This document shows, one piece after another, positions 6,543-14,023 of a stretch of 18,641 nt of DNA; the stretch's first letter is position 1, and each line of letters starts with the position of its first letter. Under the pieces are notes generated by a model. It ran no database searches, was not told where the DNA came from, and saw only the letters and a list, made by a program, of their open reading frames with translations. Both the position numbers and the translations under genes were made by a program. Source of the stretch: JASGDB01 sp049841315 (GTDB lineage Bacteria > Bacteroidota > Bacteroidia > Flavobacteriales > Weeksellaceae); assembly GCA_049841315.1 (NCBI GenBank), contig JASGDB010000059.1, forward strand, positions 1-18,641. The letters run 5' to 3'.

Positions 6543-7148
6543 TTACTGATTTTGATAGAGGATTGGGTTAAGGCTTTCGTCATTGTACATCTTCATCTGT
6601 TTATACACTTTCATCTTAACTTTACCGTTTTCTATATCAGTCAGTAATCTGTCTATCGCTGCACTAAGGTCTTTCTGCTGTTCGAGGAGAACATTGAGTT
6701 TTTCGGTGCATTTTCTGCGGTGTTCGTTACCGGCTGATTTGCGGTGGGCTTCTACGGACATGTGGTAAACTTTCAATGCCAGAATAGAAAGCCTGTCAAT
6801 CGCCCATGCAGGAGTTTCGGTGTTGATAACAGCGTCTTCTTTAGGCGTTACCTCACGGTATTGGTTAAGAAACCAGCTGTCGATATATTCCACCAAATCT
6901 GTCCTTTCCTGATTGGATTTGTCAATCCTGCGTTTGATTGTAAGAGCCTTTTCCGGACTGATGTTTTCATCACGGATAATGTCTTCAAGATGCCATTGAA
7001 CGGTATCAATCCAGTTCTTTGCATACAAAATATGTTCCAAACTGGTTTTATCATAAGGATTTTGTACAGATGTATCTACATTATCCGTAATGTGGTAATC
7101 CTCAATACATTGATTAAAGACTTGCCAGGCGTTTTCCGAGAAAGACAT
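6543..7148 (-). CDS. DUF4254 domain-containing protein
   Basis: A 201-residue soluble, mostly helical protein that I recognise as the DUF4254 family of Bacteroidota, whose function is not known to me. Characteristic stretches are LWFLN-like SWFLNQYRE, ETPAWAIDRLSILALKVYHM (about 110-129) and an RRKCTEKLNVLLEQQ helix. No signal peptide or membrane segment is visible, so it is cytoplasmic. It lies 11 bp downstream of tatA and 1 bp upstream of a lipoprotein gene, so the three are probably co-transcribed with ribA. Confidence 0.8.
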   Translation of the reverse strand: MSFSENAWQVFNQCIEDYHITDNVDTSVQNPYDKTSLEHILYAKNWIDTVQWHLEDIIRDENISPEKALTIKRRIDKSNQERTDLVEYIDSWFLNQYREVTPKEDAVINTETPAWAIDRLSILALKVYHMSVEAHRKSAGNEHRRKCTEKLNVLLEQQKDLSAAIDRLLTDIENGKVKMKVYKQMKMYNDESLNPILYQNQ

Positions 7149-7159
7149 GCTTTGAAATT

Positions 7160-7357
7160 TTATGGGTTGCTTGTATCCTGAGTGTTGTCAGCAGGTTTCT
7201 TATCGTCTTCTTTCACAGCATCTTTAAATTCTTTGATGCCGGAACCCAAACCTCTCATCAGTTCAGGAATTTTTTTTCCTCCGAAGAGAACCAGAACGAT
7301 AAGGGCTACGATAAGAATGTGCTGCCAGGAAATGGCAAGTATTGTTAAAGTTTCCAT
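7160..7357 (-). CDS. tatA: Twin-arginine translocase subunit TatA/TatE
   Basis: This 65-residue membrane protein is the pore-forming Tat subunit. It has a short periplasmic N-terminus, one membrane helix (about 12-25, HILIVALIVLVLFGG), the FGGKKIPEL hinge and amphipathic helix (25-50, KKIPELMRGLGSGIKEFKDAV), then an acidic/polar tail. No tatB or tatC is in the window. It is the first gene of a minus-strand series, 16 bp after its own -7 box, which lies at the very 3' end of the envC-like gene. Confidence 0.94.
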   Translation of the reverse strand: METLTILAISWQHILIVALIVLVLFGGKKIPELMRGLGSGIKEFKDAVKEDDKKPADNTQDTSNP

Positions 7358-7372
7358 TTTTTTAAATTTTTA

Positions 7373-7380
7373 CAAAGTTA
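7373..7380 (-). promoter_or_regulatory. -7 box TAACTTTG for tatA operon
   Basis: The minus-strand TAACTTTG fits TAnnTTTG exactly, 16 bp before the tatA start. It separates tatA-DUF4254-lipoprotein-ribA from the envelope cluster upstream, although readthrough is possible since no terminator lies between. Confidence 0.6.
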
Positions 7381-7389
7381 ATTAAAATT

Positions 7390-8943
7390 TTAATTCACCC
7401 ATTCCAGTGGGTTGACCGGAGTGCTTCCGTTCCATACCTGAAAATCCAGCGTAGTGCTTCCGTCGAAATCCTCGCCCACAGTCCCTATATTTGTTCCCGC
7501 AGAAACCGACTGATTCGCAGAAACCATGGTATTGGAGAGATTAGAATACACCGTAAAATAATTTCCGTGTTTCACCAGAACGGTCTTAGTGCCGTCCCCA
7601 GAAGCTACAACTTTGGCAACCGTTCCCGGGAATACGCATTTGGCTATTGTACCTTTTGCTACAGCGATTTTGATTCCGTTGTTTTCTTCCCAAATGGTTT
7701 TGAATACAGGATGCTGCTGTCGCCCGAAGTAATGAGTGATATTTCCGCGTACCGGCATTCCGATGTTTCCTTTGCTGGCTGCAAAGCTGGCTGCTGGGGT
7801 GGTGCTTACTCCGTAGTTGTTCAGGGCTTTGGTTTCTGCGGCTTTTTTCTCGTCTTCTTTTTTCTTGGCGAGTGCGGCTTCTGCGGCTCTTGCATCTGCT
7901 GCTCTTTTTTCCGCTTCTTTTGCTTTGTTAGCCGCTTCTTCTGCTTCTTTTGCAGCTGCTATTCTTCTTGCTTCTTCTTTAGCTGTGGCTTCGGCTTTGG
8001 CGGCATCTTCTGTTCTTTTCTTTTCTTCGGCAGCTTTTTTGGTGGCTAAGTCTGAGGCTTTTTTAGCTTCTGCTTCTGCAATTTTTCTTTCTCTTTCCAG
8101 AGCTTCTTCTCTGGCTTTGTTTTCAGCTTCGATTTTGGCTTTTTCTTTTTCGGCTGCAATTTTTGCAAGACGGATTTTTTCTGCTTCTGCTTTTTTCTCC
8201 GCTTCTTCCTTGGCTTTGGCAAGTTTTATTTCTTCAGCGATGATGCTTCGGATTTGCCCTTCAAGTTTTTTGGATTCCGCCTGTTTCTGTTTTAGTTCGG
8301 CAGTCAGTTTGGCTTCATTTTTCTTAAATTCCGCTAAAAGGAGTTCTTTTTGTTTCCTTTCTGCATTAATGGTGTTGAGGTCTTTTTCTTGATTGGCGAG
8401 GAGAACCGCTTTTTCGCTGACAGATTTCTGTTTCGAGGCAACGGCAAGTTTCAACTTATTGGCAGCTTCAGAAATTTCCGTAGCTTTACGTTCTTGATAA
8501 TCAGAATATTGCTTGATATACTGAACTCTTCTGATGGCTTCTCCCAAATTTCTTGATGAAAGGATAAAAGTAACCTTATTCTGAACACCTTTATTTTTAT
8601 AAGCCTGCACCAGAACATCAGCATAATTTTTTCTGAGAACGGCAAGTTCGCGGTTCTGACGGTTGATTTCCAGCTGGCGCAGATAGATTTCGTCTTCTAT
8701 CAGGCGTTTTTCTTTCTGTGTATTGTTGTACACTTTTTCGCGGAGCTGGATTTTGGTATTGACGTTATTGAGGTGGGCCAAAGAAAGTTTGGATTCTTTC
8801 TGAGTTTTGGCAAGCTCGCCGTTTATGGCTGCGATTTGTTTTTTCAGGGCAGCGTTTTGCTGCTGAAGTTTTTCTTTCGTCTGCTGGCCGTAGAAAATTA
8901 CGGACAGTAAAATACTGACAATGAAAGCGAGTTTTTGTGTCAT
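7390..8943 (-). CDS. EnvC-like murein hydrolase activator, degenerate M23/LytM domain
   Basis: A 517-residue periplasmic protein. Residues 1-20 are a signal peptide; about 21-260 form a long coiled coil of Gln/Lys/Glu-rich heptads; about 235-370 is an extreme Ala/Glu/Lys tract (EAEKKAEAEKIRLAK and similar); 392-517 is a LytM/M23 domain opening GNIGMPVRGNITHYFGRQQHP. The metal ligands of active M23 peptidases are replaced: the HxGxD position reads NNGIK (421-425), the YxHL position reads VYSNL, and LHFE reads LDFQ (499-502). It should therefore activate amidases for septal wall splitting rather than cut peptidoglycan itself, as EnvC does. The start overlaps the DUF4292 stop by 4 bp (ATGA), indicating coupling. 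Confidence 0.88.
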   Translation of the reverse strand: MTQKLAFIVSILLSVIFYGQQTKEKLQQQNAALKKQIAAINGELAKTQKESKLSLAHLNNVNTKIQLREKVYNNTQKEKRLIEDEIYLRQLEINRQNRELAVLRKNYADVLVQAYKNKGVQNKVTFILSSRNLGEAIRRVQYIKQYSDYQERKATEISEAANKLKLAVASKQKSVSEKAVLLANQEKDLNTINAERKQKELLLAEFKKNEAKLTAELKQKQAESKKLEGQIRSIIAEEIKLAKAKEEAEKKAEAEKIRLAKIAAEKEKAKIEAENKAREEALERERKIAEAEAKKASDLATKKAAEEKKRTEDAAKAEATAKEEARRIAAAKEAEEAANKAKEAEKRAADARAAEAALAKKKEDEKKAAETKALNNYGVSTTPAASFAASKGNIGMPVRGNITHYFGRQQHPVFKTIWEENNGIKIAVAKGTIAKCVFPGTVAKVVASGDGTKTVLVKHGNYFTVYSNLSNTMVSANQSVSAGTNIGTVGEDFDGSTTLDFQVWNGSTPVNPLEWVN

Positions 8944-9734
8944 TTAATATCAGTTTTTTTATAATTAGCCGGCACAGAATACGGCGTTTCCATTCGCACA
9001 AACGCAAATGTCGTATTTTCAATCAGTAATTGGCTCGTTTTCTTGTTTTTTATAATTATTTTAACATTTTTAGGAAAACGGTTGTTTGCTTCTGAAATCC
9101 AGTCGGAATACGTGATTTCCAATGTTTCGTTTTTCCGGACTTCATTCAGAAGAACTCTTTTTAAATCCTTTTCAGCGCTGTAATCCAGCGTGATTTTATA
9201 TTCCGAAACTTTTTCGTCTTTGCTGATGGTCTGATTCTTTTTTGAATTCAAAGTGAATCCCTGTGCATTTTCGGTGAGGATAAAATCTTTTTCGGAAACG
9301 GGAATGAATGTTTTCCCAATCAGAAGATTCTGCAACGCTTTAAAATCGATAAAATTGACATTCAATAAATTGTTCAGATACGTGAAATCGGAATCGATGT
9401 AGGTTTTATTCCACTTTTCATAGCCTTTTATTCCGTCTTTTGTGGCGATTCCGCGCCCCATGTTCAGGAAAAGAGCGGTGATGTTCATCCATACTTTTTC
9501 ATCATTTTCGATATAAATGGTGGCGTCCAAAGTCGGTATAAAACTTCCGGTTTCAATATTTACTTTACTGTTGATTTTTACCTGTTCAAAACTTGCAGGC
9601 TTTGAAATTTCACTAAAAAAAGTATTTCCTGCAACGGGATTATTAACATCGACAGGGCTTTCGGAAACAGGCTTTTTCACCGTACAGGAAACGATTAAAA
9701 AAGAAAAAACAATTATGGAAAAAAATGATTTCAT
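8940..9734 (-). CDS. DUF4292 family lipoprotein
   Basis: A 264-residue lipoprotein with signal MKSFFSIIVFSFLIVSC (lipobox IVSC, Cys17) followed by TVKKP, which lacks the acidic surface tag, so a periplasm-facing position is likelier. The mature part is beta-strand rich (FEQVKINSKVNIETG, MNITALFLNMGRGIATKDGIKGY, LDYSAEKDLKRVLLNE) and resembles the DUF4292 family, which has a LolA/LolB-like half-barrel look; lipoprotein or lipid handling is inference only. It is directly coupled to the envC-like gene by a 4-bp overlap, an arrangement I recall from other flavobacteria. Confidence 0.82.
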   Translation of the reverse strand: MKSFFSIIVFSFLIVSCTVKKPVSESPVDVNNPVAGNTFFSEISKPASFEQVKINSKVNIETGSFIPTLDATIYIENDEKVWMNITALFLNMGRGIATKDGIKGYEKWNKTYIDSDFTYLNNLLNVNFIDFKALQNLLIGKTFIPVSEKDFILTENAQGFTLNSKKNQTISKDEKVSEYKITLDYSAEKDLKRVLLNEVRKNETLEITYSDWISEANNRFPKNVKIIIKNKKTSQLLIENTTFAFVRMETPYSVPANYKKTDIK

Positions 9735-9759
9735 ACGTGAGATTTTAAAAACACCTCTG

Positions 9760-9767
9760 CAATACTA
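9760..9767 (-). promoter_or_regulatory. Possible degenerate -7 box for DUF4292-envC
   Basis: The minus-strand TAGTATTG matches TAnnTTTG at all but one position, 25 bp before the DUF4292 start and after the terminator of the nucleotidyltransferase gene. It is weak, but some promoter is expected in this gap. Confidence 0.3.
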
Positions 9768-9790
9768 ACGCCAAACAGCGATGTATATTT

Positions 9791-9829
9791 TAAAAAAAAC
9801 TTTGTCAAAGGTTTTTCACTTTGACAAAG
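9791..9829 (-). terminator. Rho-independent terminator of the sugar nucleotidyltransferase gene
   Basis: On the minus strand an 11-bp perfect stem CTTTGTCAAAG/CTTTGACAAAG (9819-9829, 9800-9810) with an 8-nt loop is followed by a run of eight T (9792-9799). It starts about 14 bp after the stop codon. Confidence 0.85.
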
Positions 9830-9843
9830 CCGTTTATTTATTT

Positions 9844-10863
9844 TTAATCTTTTGAAAGAAAATCCAGCACAGAATAATCTCCCAGTGAAATTTCTCTTGC
9901 AACACCGAAATATTGGGCACTGCTTCCAATCATCGAGTTGGAAAGATTTCCGTGGTCAATCAGCGTATTTTCCTGAATTAATGAATTGTCGATATTGGAA
10001 TTTACAATTTTGGTATTGTTTCCTAATGATACATAAGGACCGATTTTGGAATTGGAAATTTCCACATTTTCGCCTACAAAACAAGGCGGAATAATCAAAG
10101 AATTCTGAATTTTTGCAGAAGACGGGAAATTTGAAAACTCTTCTTTTTCATAATCCAGAATTTTCCCATTGGTTTCTACCGTTGCGTTTTTGTTTCCGCA
10201 ATCCATCCAGTCATCAACCTTTCCGAGAGAGAATTTTGCTCCTTTTTGGCGAAGATTTTCCAAAGCGGTTGTCAGTTGAAATTCACCGCCCTGTTTAATG
10301 TTGTTTTCCATAATGAAGTTGATTTCCTCCATTAATTTTTCGGCAGATTTAAAATAATAAATCCCGATAATCGCCAAATCGGAAACAAATTCTTTCGGTT
10401 TTTCCACAAAATCCGTGATGAAGCCGTAATCGTCTAATTTCACCACACCGAAAGCAGAAGGGTCGTCCACTTTTTTTACCCAGATTACGCCGTCGGAATT
10501 TTTATCCAAATGAAAATCGGCACGGAAAAGCGTATCGGCAAAAGCCACCACAACATCACCCTGCATCGAGTTTTCCGCACATTTTATAGCGTGAGCCGTT
10601 CCGAGCGGTTCGTCCTGTGTGTAAATACTTCCTTTAGCTCCGAGTTTTTCGGCAATTTCGATAAGAGATTGCTCCACTTCCGCACCGAAATCTCCGATGA
10701 TGAAAGCGATTTCGTCAATTTTTTCGCCGGCAACTTTGGCGATGTCTTCCACTAATCTTTGCACAATCGGTTTTCCGGCAATCGGGATTAAAGGTTTCGG
10801 AACTGTAAGAGTATGCGGTCTCAATCTTGAACCTCTGCCCGCCATTGGAACTATAATTTTCAT
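9844..10863 (-). CDS. Sugar-1-phosphate nucleotidyltransferase with left-handed beta-helix
   Basis: With the chosen start the protein has 339 residues. It opens with the nucleotidyltransferase signature IIVPMAGRGSRLRPHTLTVPKPL (3-25, K23 the active-site lysine), then QDEPLGTAHAI, VVAFADTLF (metal Asp), FGVVKLDDYGFITDFVEKPK and GGEFQLTTAL, with VDDWMDCGN closing the catalytic domain. Hexapeptide-like repeats (FVGENVEISNSKIGPYVSLGN and after) form a short beta-helix. It activates a sugar phosphate with an NTP (UTP or dTTP; not decidable here) for envelope polysaccharide. ATG at 10861-10863 is preferred to an upstream one at 10890 because the Rossmann strand begins at residue 2. The flippase gene lies upstream on the same strand, separated by a repeat. 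Confidence 0.88.
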   Translation of the reverse strand: MKIIVPMAGRGSRLRPHTLTVPKPLIPIAGKPIVQRLVEDIAKVAGEKIDEIAFIIGDFGAEVEQSLIEIAEKLGAKGSIYTQDEPLGTAHAIKCAENSMQGDVVVAFADTLFRADFHLDKNSDGVIWVKKVDDPSAFGVVKLDDYGFITDFVEKPKEFVSDLAIIGIYYFKSAEKLMEEINFIMENNIKQGGEFQLTTALENLRQKGAKFSLGKVDDWMDCGNKNATVETNGKILDYEKEEFSNFPSSAKIQNSLIIPPCFVGENVEISNSKIGPYVSLGNNTKIVNSNIDNSLIQENTLIDHGNLSNSMIGSSAQYFGVAREISLGDYSVLDFLSKD

Positions 10864-10909
10864 AATTTTTCTTTTTTTAAATTCTTTCAAATGGTTTTTG
10901 AAAGGACGG

Positions 10910-10937
10910 CAAATTTAGTCATTTATTTACAAATATA
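10910..10937 (-). promoter_or_regulatory. Two overlapping-range -7 boxes for the nucleotidyltransferase gene
   Basis: The minus-strand TAAATTTG (10910-10917) and TATATTTG (10930-10937) both match TAnnTTTG exactly, 46 and 66 bp before the chosen start. Either or both could serve. The presence of the first box below 10890 also argues against a longer protein. Confidence 0.5.
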
Positions 10938-10979
10938 GAGTGCAGTACATTTTTATCAGGCTAAACTCATTAAAATTCC

Positions 10980-11144
10980 AAACGCAAAGATTTCGCAAAG
11001 AATTTATAAACAAACAGACTGTGATAAGGTTCGCAAAGGCGTTTTACTCAGCAAAGAAAAACGGTCAATCTTCGCTGAACGAAGTGTCTTTGCGGACGAA
11101 AAATATTTTCAATAATGTAAAAAAAACTTTGCATCATTGCGTTT
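10980..11144. repeat. Nested palindromic repeat rich in GCAAAG/CTTTGC
   Basis: The outer inverted ends AAACGCAA (10980-10987) and TTGCGTTT (11137-11144) enclose a second pair GCAAAG/CTTTGC (10995-11000, 11127-11132) and a third CGCAAAG/CTTTGCG (11032-11038, 11088-11094), with a small TTCG/CGAA hairpin near 11071-11080. The gap between the flippase and nucleotidyltransferase genes holds this element and the promoter boxes, and no gene. I recall similar GCAAAG repeats dispersed in flavobacterial genomes, but this window has only one copy. Confidence 0.6.
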
Positions 11145-11163
11145 AAAATAAAATAATTGATTT

Positions 11164-12585
11164 TTATCTTTTTTTTCTTGCAGACAAAAACCGGTCTTTT
11201 TCGCTGAAAATCAAAACGCCCGAAAATACGATGAATATTGCATTTCCAATCCAGAAATTATAATCGAAAACATTGGAAATCAGAAATCCCGAAACGATTA
11301 ATAAAACTAAAAAAAGCATCATTTTCCCGATTCTGTAAGGAATCGGATAATACTTTTGTCCCAAAAAATAAGACGTTATCATCATCACGAAATACGCCGC
11401 AAACGTAACCCAAGCCGAAACCATAAATCCGAATTTTTTCAGGAAAATAAAATTTAAAACAATCGTGATAATCGCTCCCAACCAAGAAATTATCGTTCCG
11501 TAAAATGTTCTGTCCGTAACTTTGTACCACGTGGAAAAATTATAATAAATCCCAAAACAGAGATTGGCAATTACAATTATTGGAATAATGTCCAACGCAA
11601 TCCAATAGGTTTTGTTCGGAACGAGCAGAAGTTTCAGCCACGAAACATTGGCGATGATTCCCAAAGCGACAATCGCTGCAAAAAATGTGAAATATTCCGT
11701 AACTTTTGCGTAGGTGTTTTTGGCGTTTTCGCTGTTCATCTGTTTGAAAAAAAACGGCTCGATTCCCATTCGGTAAGCCGTAACGAAAAGTGTCATCAGA
11801 ACCGCCATTTTGTAGCAACCGCCGTAAGCACCGGCTTCGCCGTCGTCGATAATGAATTTCTGAATGAATTTGTCAAAATTTTCGTTCACCATAAAAGCCA
11901 AACCTGCAATCATTACCGGAAAAGAATATTTCAGCATTTTCCCGAAAAGTTCCGAAGAAAACCGGAATTTTATTTTTAAAATAATCGGCAAAACCAGCAG
12001 GAAACCGAGAAAACTTGATGCTAAATTGCTGTAAAACGGATAGGAAACTTTTTCTTTCAGCCCGAAATCCTGCGAAATTTTTTCGGGAATATACAGAAAC
12101 AGGGCAATCGCAAAAATACTCTGAAAAACCGATTGTGCAACACGCACAACCGTATATTTTATCGGCATATTGTGGAATCTGAGCCAAGCCAAAGGAATCA
12201 CGCAAAGATTATCAAAAAACGCAATCCACGCAAACCAGCGAATGTATTCGGGATTTTCGGAATAGCCGAAAACATCGGCAATCGGCTGACCAAAAAGCAA
12301 AACCAAAATCAGAAAAACCAAAGACAATCCCGACAAAAACCAAAACGAAGTGTTGAACGTTTTCGGCTCGTTTTCCTTATCGGCGGAAAATCGGAAATAA
12401 GACGTTTCAAAACCGAAAGAAAGCACGATATTCACAAACGAAATCGCCGCATACAAATTGGTAAAAATCGCAAAAGCACTATTGTCTATATTTCTGATAA
12501 ACAGATAATTGAGCGCAACAACAATCACTCTCGGAAGAATCGCACCGATGCCGTAGATAATGGTTTCGTTGAGGAGTTTTTTCAT
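11164..12585 (-). CDS. Lipopolysaccharide/polysaccharide flippase (MATE/Wzx-like, MVF superfamily)
   Basis: A 473-residue polytopic inner-membrane protein with about 12-14 hydrophobic helices spread over its whole length. The N-terminus ETIIYGIGAILPRVIVVALNYL, followed by FAIFTNLYAAISFVNIVLSFGFETSYFRF, is characteristic of oligosaccharide flippases that move lipid-linked sugars across the inner membrane. No enzymatic motif is seen. The C-terminus is short and basic (SARKKR). It is first in the minus-strand envelope block; its -7 box lies 16 bp upstream of the start. The following nucleotidyltransferase gene supports a role in surface polysaccharide, substrate unknown. Confidence 0.88.
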   Translation of the reverse strand: MKKLLNETIIYGIGAILPRVIVVALNYLFIRNIDNSAFAIFTNLYAAISFVNIVLSFGFETSYFRFSADKENEPKTFNTSFWFLSGLSLVFLILVLLFGQPIADVFGYSENPEYIRWFAWIAFFDNLCVIPLAWLRFHNMPIKYTVVRVAQSVFQSIFAIALFLYIPEKISQDFGLKEKVSYPFYSNLASSFLGFLLVLPIILKIKFRFSSELFGKMLKYSFPVMIAGLAFMVNENFDKFIQKFIIDDGEAGAYGGCYKMAVLMTLFVTAYRMGIEPFFFKQMNSENAKNTYAKVTEYFTFFAAIVALGIIANVSWLKLLLVPNKTYWIALDIIPIIVIANLCFGIYYNFSTWYKVTDRTFYGTIISWLGAIITIVLNFIFLKKFGFMVSAWVTFAAYFVMMITSYFLGQKYYPIPYRIGKMMLFLVLLIVSGFLISNVFDYNFWIGNAIFIVFSGVLIFSEKDRFLSARKKR

Positions 12586-12601
12586 CGGCTTGTTTTTTTT
12601 G

Positions 12602-12609
12602 CAAAGATA
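12602..12609 (-). promoter_or_regulatory. -7 box TATCTTTG for the flippase gene
   Basis: The minus-strand TATCTTTG fits TAnnTTTG exactly, 16 bp before the start. TTTG at 12625-12628 (minus), 15 bp further up, is a possible -33 element. Confidence 0.65.
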
Positions 12610-12625
12610 AATTTTTTATAAAACC

Positions 12626-12660
12626 AAACCTCACAGGTTTTGTGAAACCTGTGAGGGTTT
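12626..12660. repeat. Palindrome CCTCACAGGTTT, long hairpin
   Basis: A 12-bp perfect stem (12629-12640, 12645-12656; half-site CCTCACAGGTTT) with TGTG loop is extended by AAA/TTT across a one-base bulge. It lies just upstream of the flippase promoter. There is no T-run suited to a terminator of either neighbour, since both genes point away. I recall this palindrome as a common dispersed repeat in Bacteroidota. Confidence 0.75.
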
Positions 12661-12698
12661 CGGAAAAAGGTTTGTTGTCAATGTAAATTCTTTTTAAA

Positions 12699-12764
12699 AA
12701 AATCGAAAATTTAGGCGTAATTTTTCGATTATATTCGAAAAATTACGCCTAAATTTTCGATTTT
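12699..12764. repeat. Long perfect hairpin with TTAGGCGTAA arms, upstream of the ATPase
   Basis: Two 30-bp arms (12699-12728, 12735-12764) are perfect inverted copies around the 6-bp centre TTATAT. Each arm contains TTTAGGCGTAA flanked by TCGAAAA and TTTTCGA, which can themselves pair, so the element can form one long hairpin or two small ones. It ends 15 bp before the ATPase -7 box and so overlaps the expected -33 region. Confidence 0.9.
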
Positions 12765-12778
12765 AAATTAAAACTCCT

Positions 12779-12786
12779 TATCTTTG
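12779..12786 (+). promoter_or_regulatory. -7 box TATCTTTG for the ATPase gene
   Basis: TATCTTTG matches TAnnTTTG exactly, 18 bp before the ATG at 12805. A TTG at 12784 that would lengthen the reading frame is inside this box and is therefore unlikely to be a start codon. Confidence 0.65.
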
Positions 12787-12804
12787 AACCAAATTTCACA
12801 GATT

Positions 12805-13938
12805 ATGATTCGCAGAGATTTGATAGAAAACATTGTTTCTTCCTGTTTTAAGCAAAAAGTAATTCTGCTTATCGGAGCAAGGCAAGTCGGGAAAACAACT
12901 TTATTAAAAGAAGTTGTAAAGAATATTAACGAACCTTCTATTTGGTTCAATGCAGATGAAGCCGATATTTTGAGCGCTTTTTCCGGTGCCGTTACAAGCA
13001 CACAATTGCTGCAACTTATCGGTTCGGGAAACAAACTTGTCGTGATAGACGAAGCGCAGCAAATTCCCGACATCGGAAAAAAATTGAAACTTATTTTTGA
13101 TACCAATCCCGAAATTCAGATTATCGCAACAGGTTCGTCTGCTTTCGATTTGCAGAATAATACCGCCGAACCGCTTACCGGAAGAAAAAAAACATTTTAT
13201 CTTTATCCGTTGAGTTACAAAGAGTTGGCGGAAAATTCTTCGGCACTTGAAGCAAAAAGATTACTCGAAACCCGATTGATTTATGGCTCTTATCCCGATG
13301 TTGTTAATAATCTTGGAAAGGAAAAAAATATTTTGGTGGAAATTGCTCAAAGTTATCTTTACAAAGACATTTTGCAACTCGAAAACATCAGAAAACATAG
13401 TCATATTGAGAAATTGCTTCGGGCATTGGCTTTTCAGATTGGGAGTGAAGTTAATTATCACGAATTGGCACAAACCATCGGAAATATTGATACAGCAACC
13501 GTCGAAAAATATTTGGATTTGCTCGAAAAATCGTATGTTATTTTCAAACTTCCGGCTCTGAACCGAAACCTGAGAAACGAAATCAAAAAAGGAAAAAAAT
13601 ATTTTTTCTACGATAACGGAATCCGAAATGTGCTGATTAACAATTTTTCCACGCTCGAAATGCGGACTGACAAAGGTGCTTTGTGGGAAAATTACCTGAT
13701 TTCCGAACGGCTGAAAAACAATAGTTATACCGAAAATTTTGTCAATACCTATTTTTGGCGAACACACGACAAAGCCGAAATTGATTATATAGAAGAACAA
13801 GACGGCATTCTTAACGCCTTTGAAATCAAGTGGAAAGAGAAAAAAGTCCGTTTTCCGAATTCGTTTTTACAGGCGTATCCAAATCATAAAACAACACCTG
13901 TTACAAAGGAAAATTTTGAAGAATTTGTAGTTTTGTAA
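12805..13938 (+). CDS. AAA ATPase with DUF4143 domain (AAA_14 family)
   Basis: With the chosen ATG the protein has 377 residues. Walker A is GARQVGKT (24-31), Walker B LVVIDEAQ (78-85), and sensor-like IIATGSSAFDL (107-117) is followed by the typical LTGRKKTFYLYPLSYKEL (125-142). The C-terminal DUF4143 part includes a winged-helix-like stretch (IGSEVNYHELAQTIGNIDTATVEKYLDLLEKSYVIFKL) and the end YFWRTHDKAEIDYIE with FEIKW, reminiscent of a PD-(D/E)XK-like core. The family is widespread, often mobile-looking, and its role is unresolved. The gene stands alone, with hairpins sharing the TTAGGCGTAA core on both sides and no partner gene, and it points away from the flippase. No frameshift is seen. 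Confidence 0.88.
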   Translation: MIRRDLIENIVSSCFKQKVILLIGARQVGKTTLLKEVVKNINEPSIWFNADEADILSAFSGAVTSTQLLQLIGSGNKLVVIDEAQQIPDIGKKLKLIFDTNPEIQIIATGSSAFDLQNNTAEPLTGRKKTFYLYPLSYKELAENSSALEAKRLLETRLIYGSYPDVVNNLGKEKNILVEIAQSYLYKDILQLENIRKHSHIEKLLRALAFQIGSEVNYHELAQTIGNIDTATVEKYLDLLEKSYVIFKLPALNRNLRNEIKKGKKYFFYDNGIRNVLINNFSTLEMRTDKGALWENYLISERLKNNSYTENFVNTYFWRTHDKAEIDYIEEQDGILNAFEIKWKEKKVRFPNSFLQAYPNHKTTPVTKENFEEFVVL

Positions 13939-13945
13939 ATTATAT

Positions 13946-14007
13946 AATCGGAAAATTACGCCTAATATTTAGATTGTATTCTAAGAATTAGGCGTAATTT
14001 TTAGATT
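13946..14007. repeat. Imperfect hairpin with TTAGGCGTAA arms, downstream of the ATPase
   Basis: Core arms AAAATTACGCCTAAT (13952-13966) and its exact complement (13987-14001) are extended inward (one mismatch, one G-T pair) to 13973/13980 and outward to 13946/14007. The arm 13980-14005 matches the upstream hairpin arm 12703-12728 at 22 of 26 positions. It begins 8 bp after the ATPase stop and may also work as its terminator. Confidence 0.85.
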
Positions 14008-14023
14008 TCATTAAATTCTGTCA

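Noticed and set aside
6542..6583. Longer start for the lipoprotein gene
   Set aside because: It would place 14 polar residues before the lipoprotein signal and overlap the DUF4254 gene; the start 1 bp after the DUF4254 stop is better.
6841..6850. Another TTAGGCGTTA word
   Set aside because: It is inside the DUF4254 coding sequence (VTPKED region), unpaired, and differs from the repeat core; chance.
7817..8392. Open frame of 191 codons on the plus strand, rich in Ser/Ala/Phe
   Set aside because: It is antisense to the Ala/Glu/Lys tract of the envC-like gene; the biased codons keep the opposite strand open. No family resemblance.
10864..10890. Upstream ATG giving the nucleotidyltransferase nine extra residues
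   Set aside because: The extra MKEFKKRKI precedes the first beta strand and is poorly compatible with the family; MKIIVPMAGRG is the usual beginning.
12784..12804. TTG start giving the ATPase seven extra residues
   Set aside because: The TTG lies inside the TATCTTTG -7 box; ATG at 12805 fits the family start MIRRDL.
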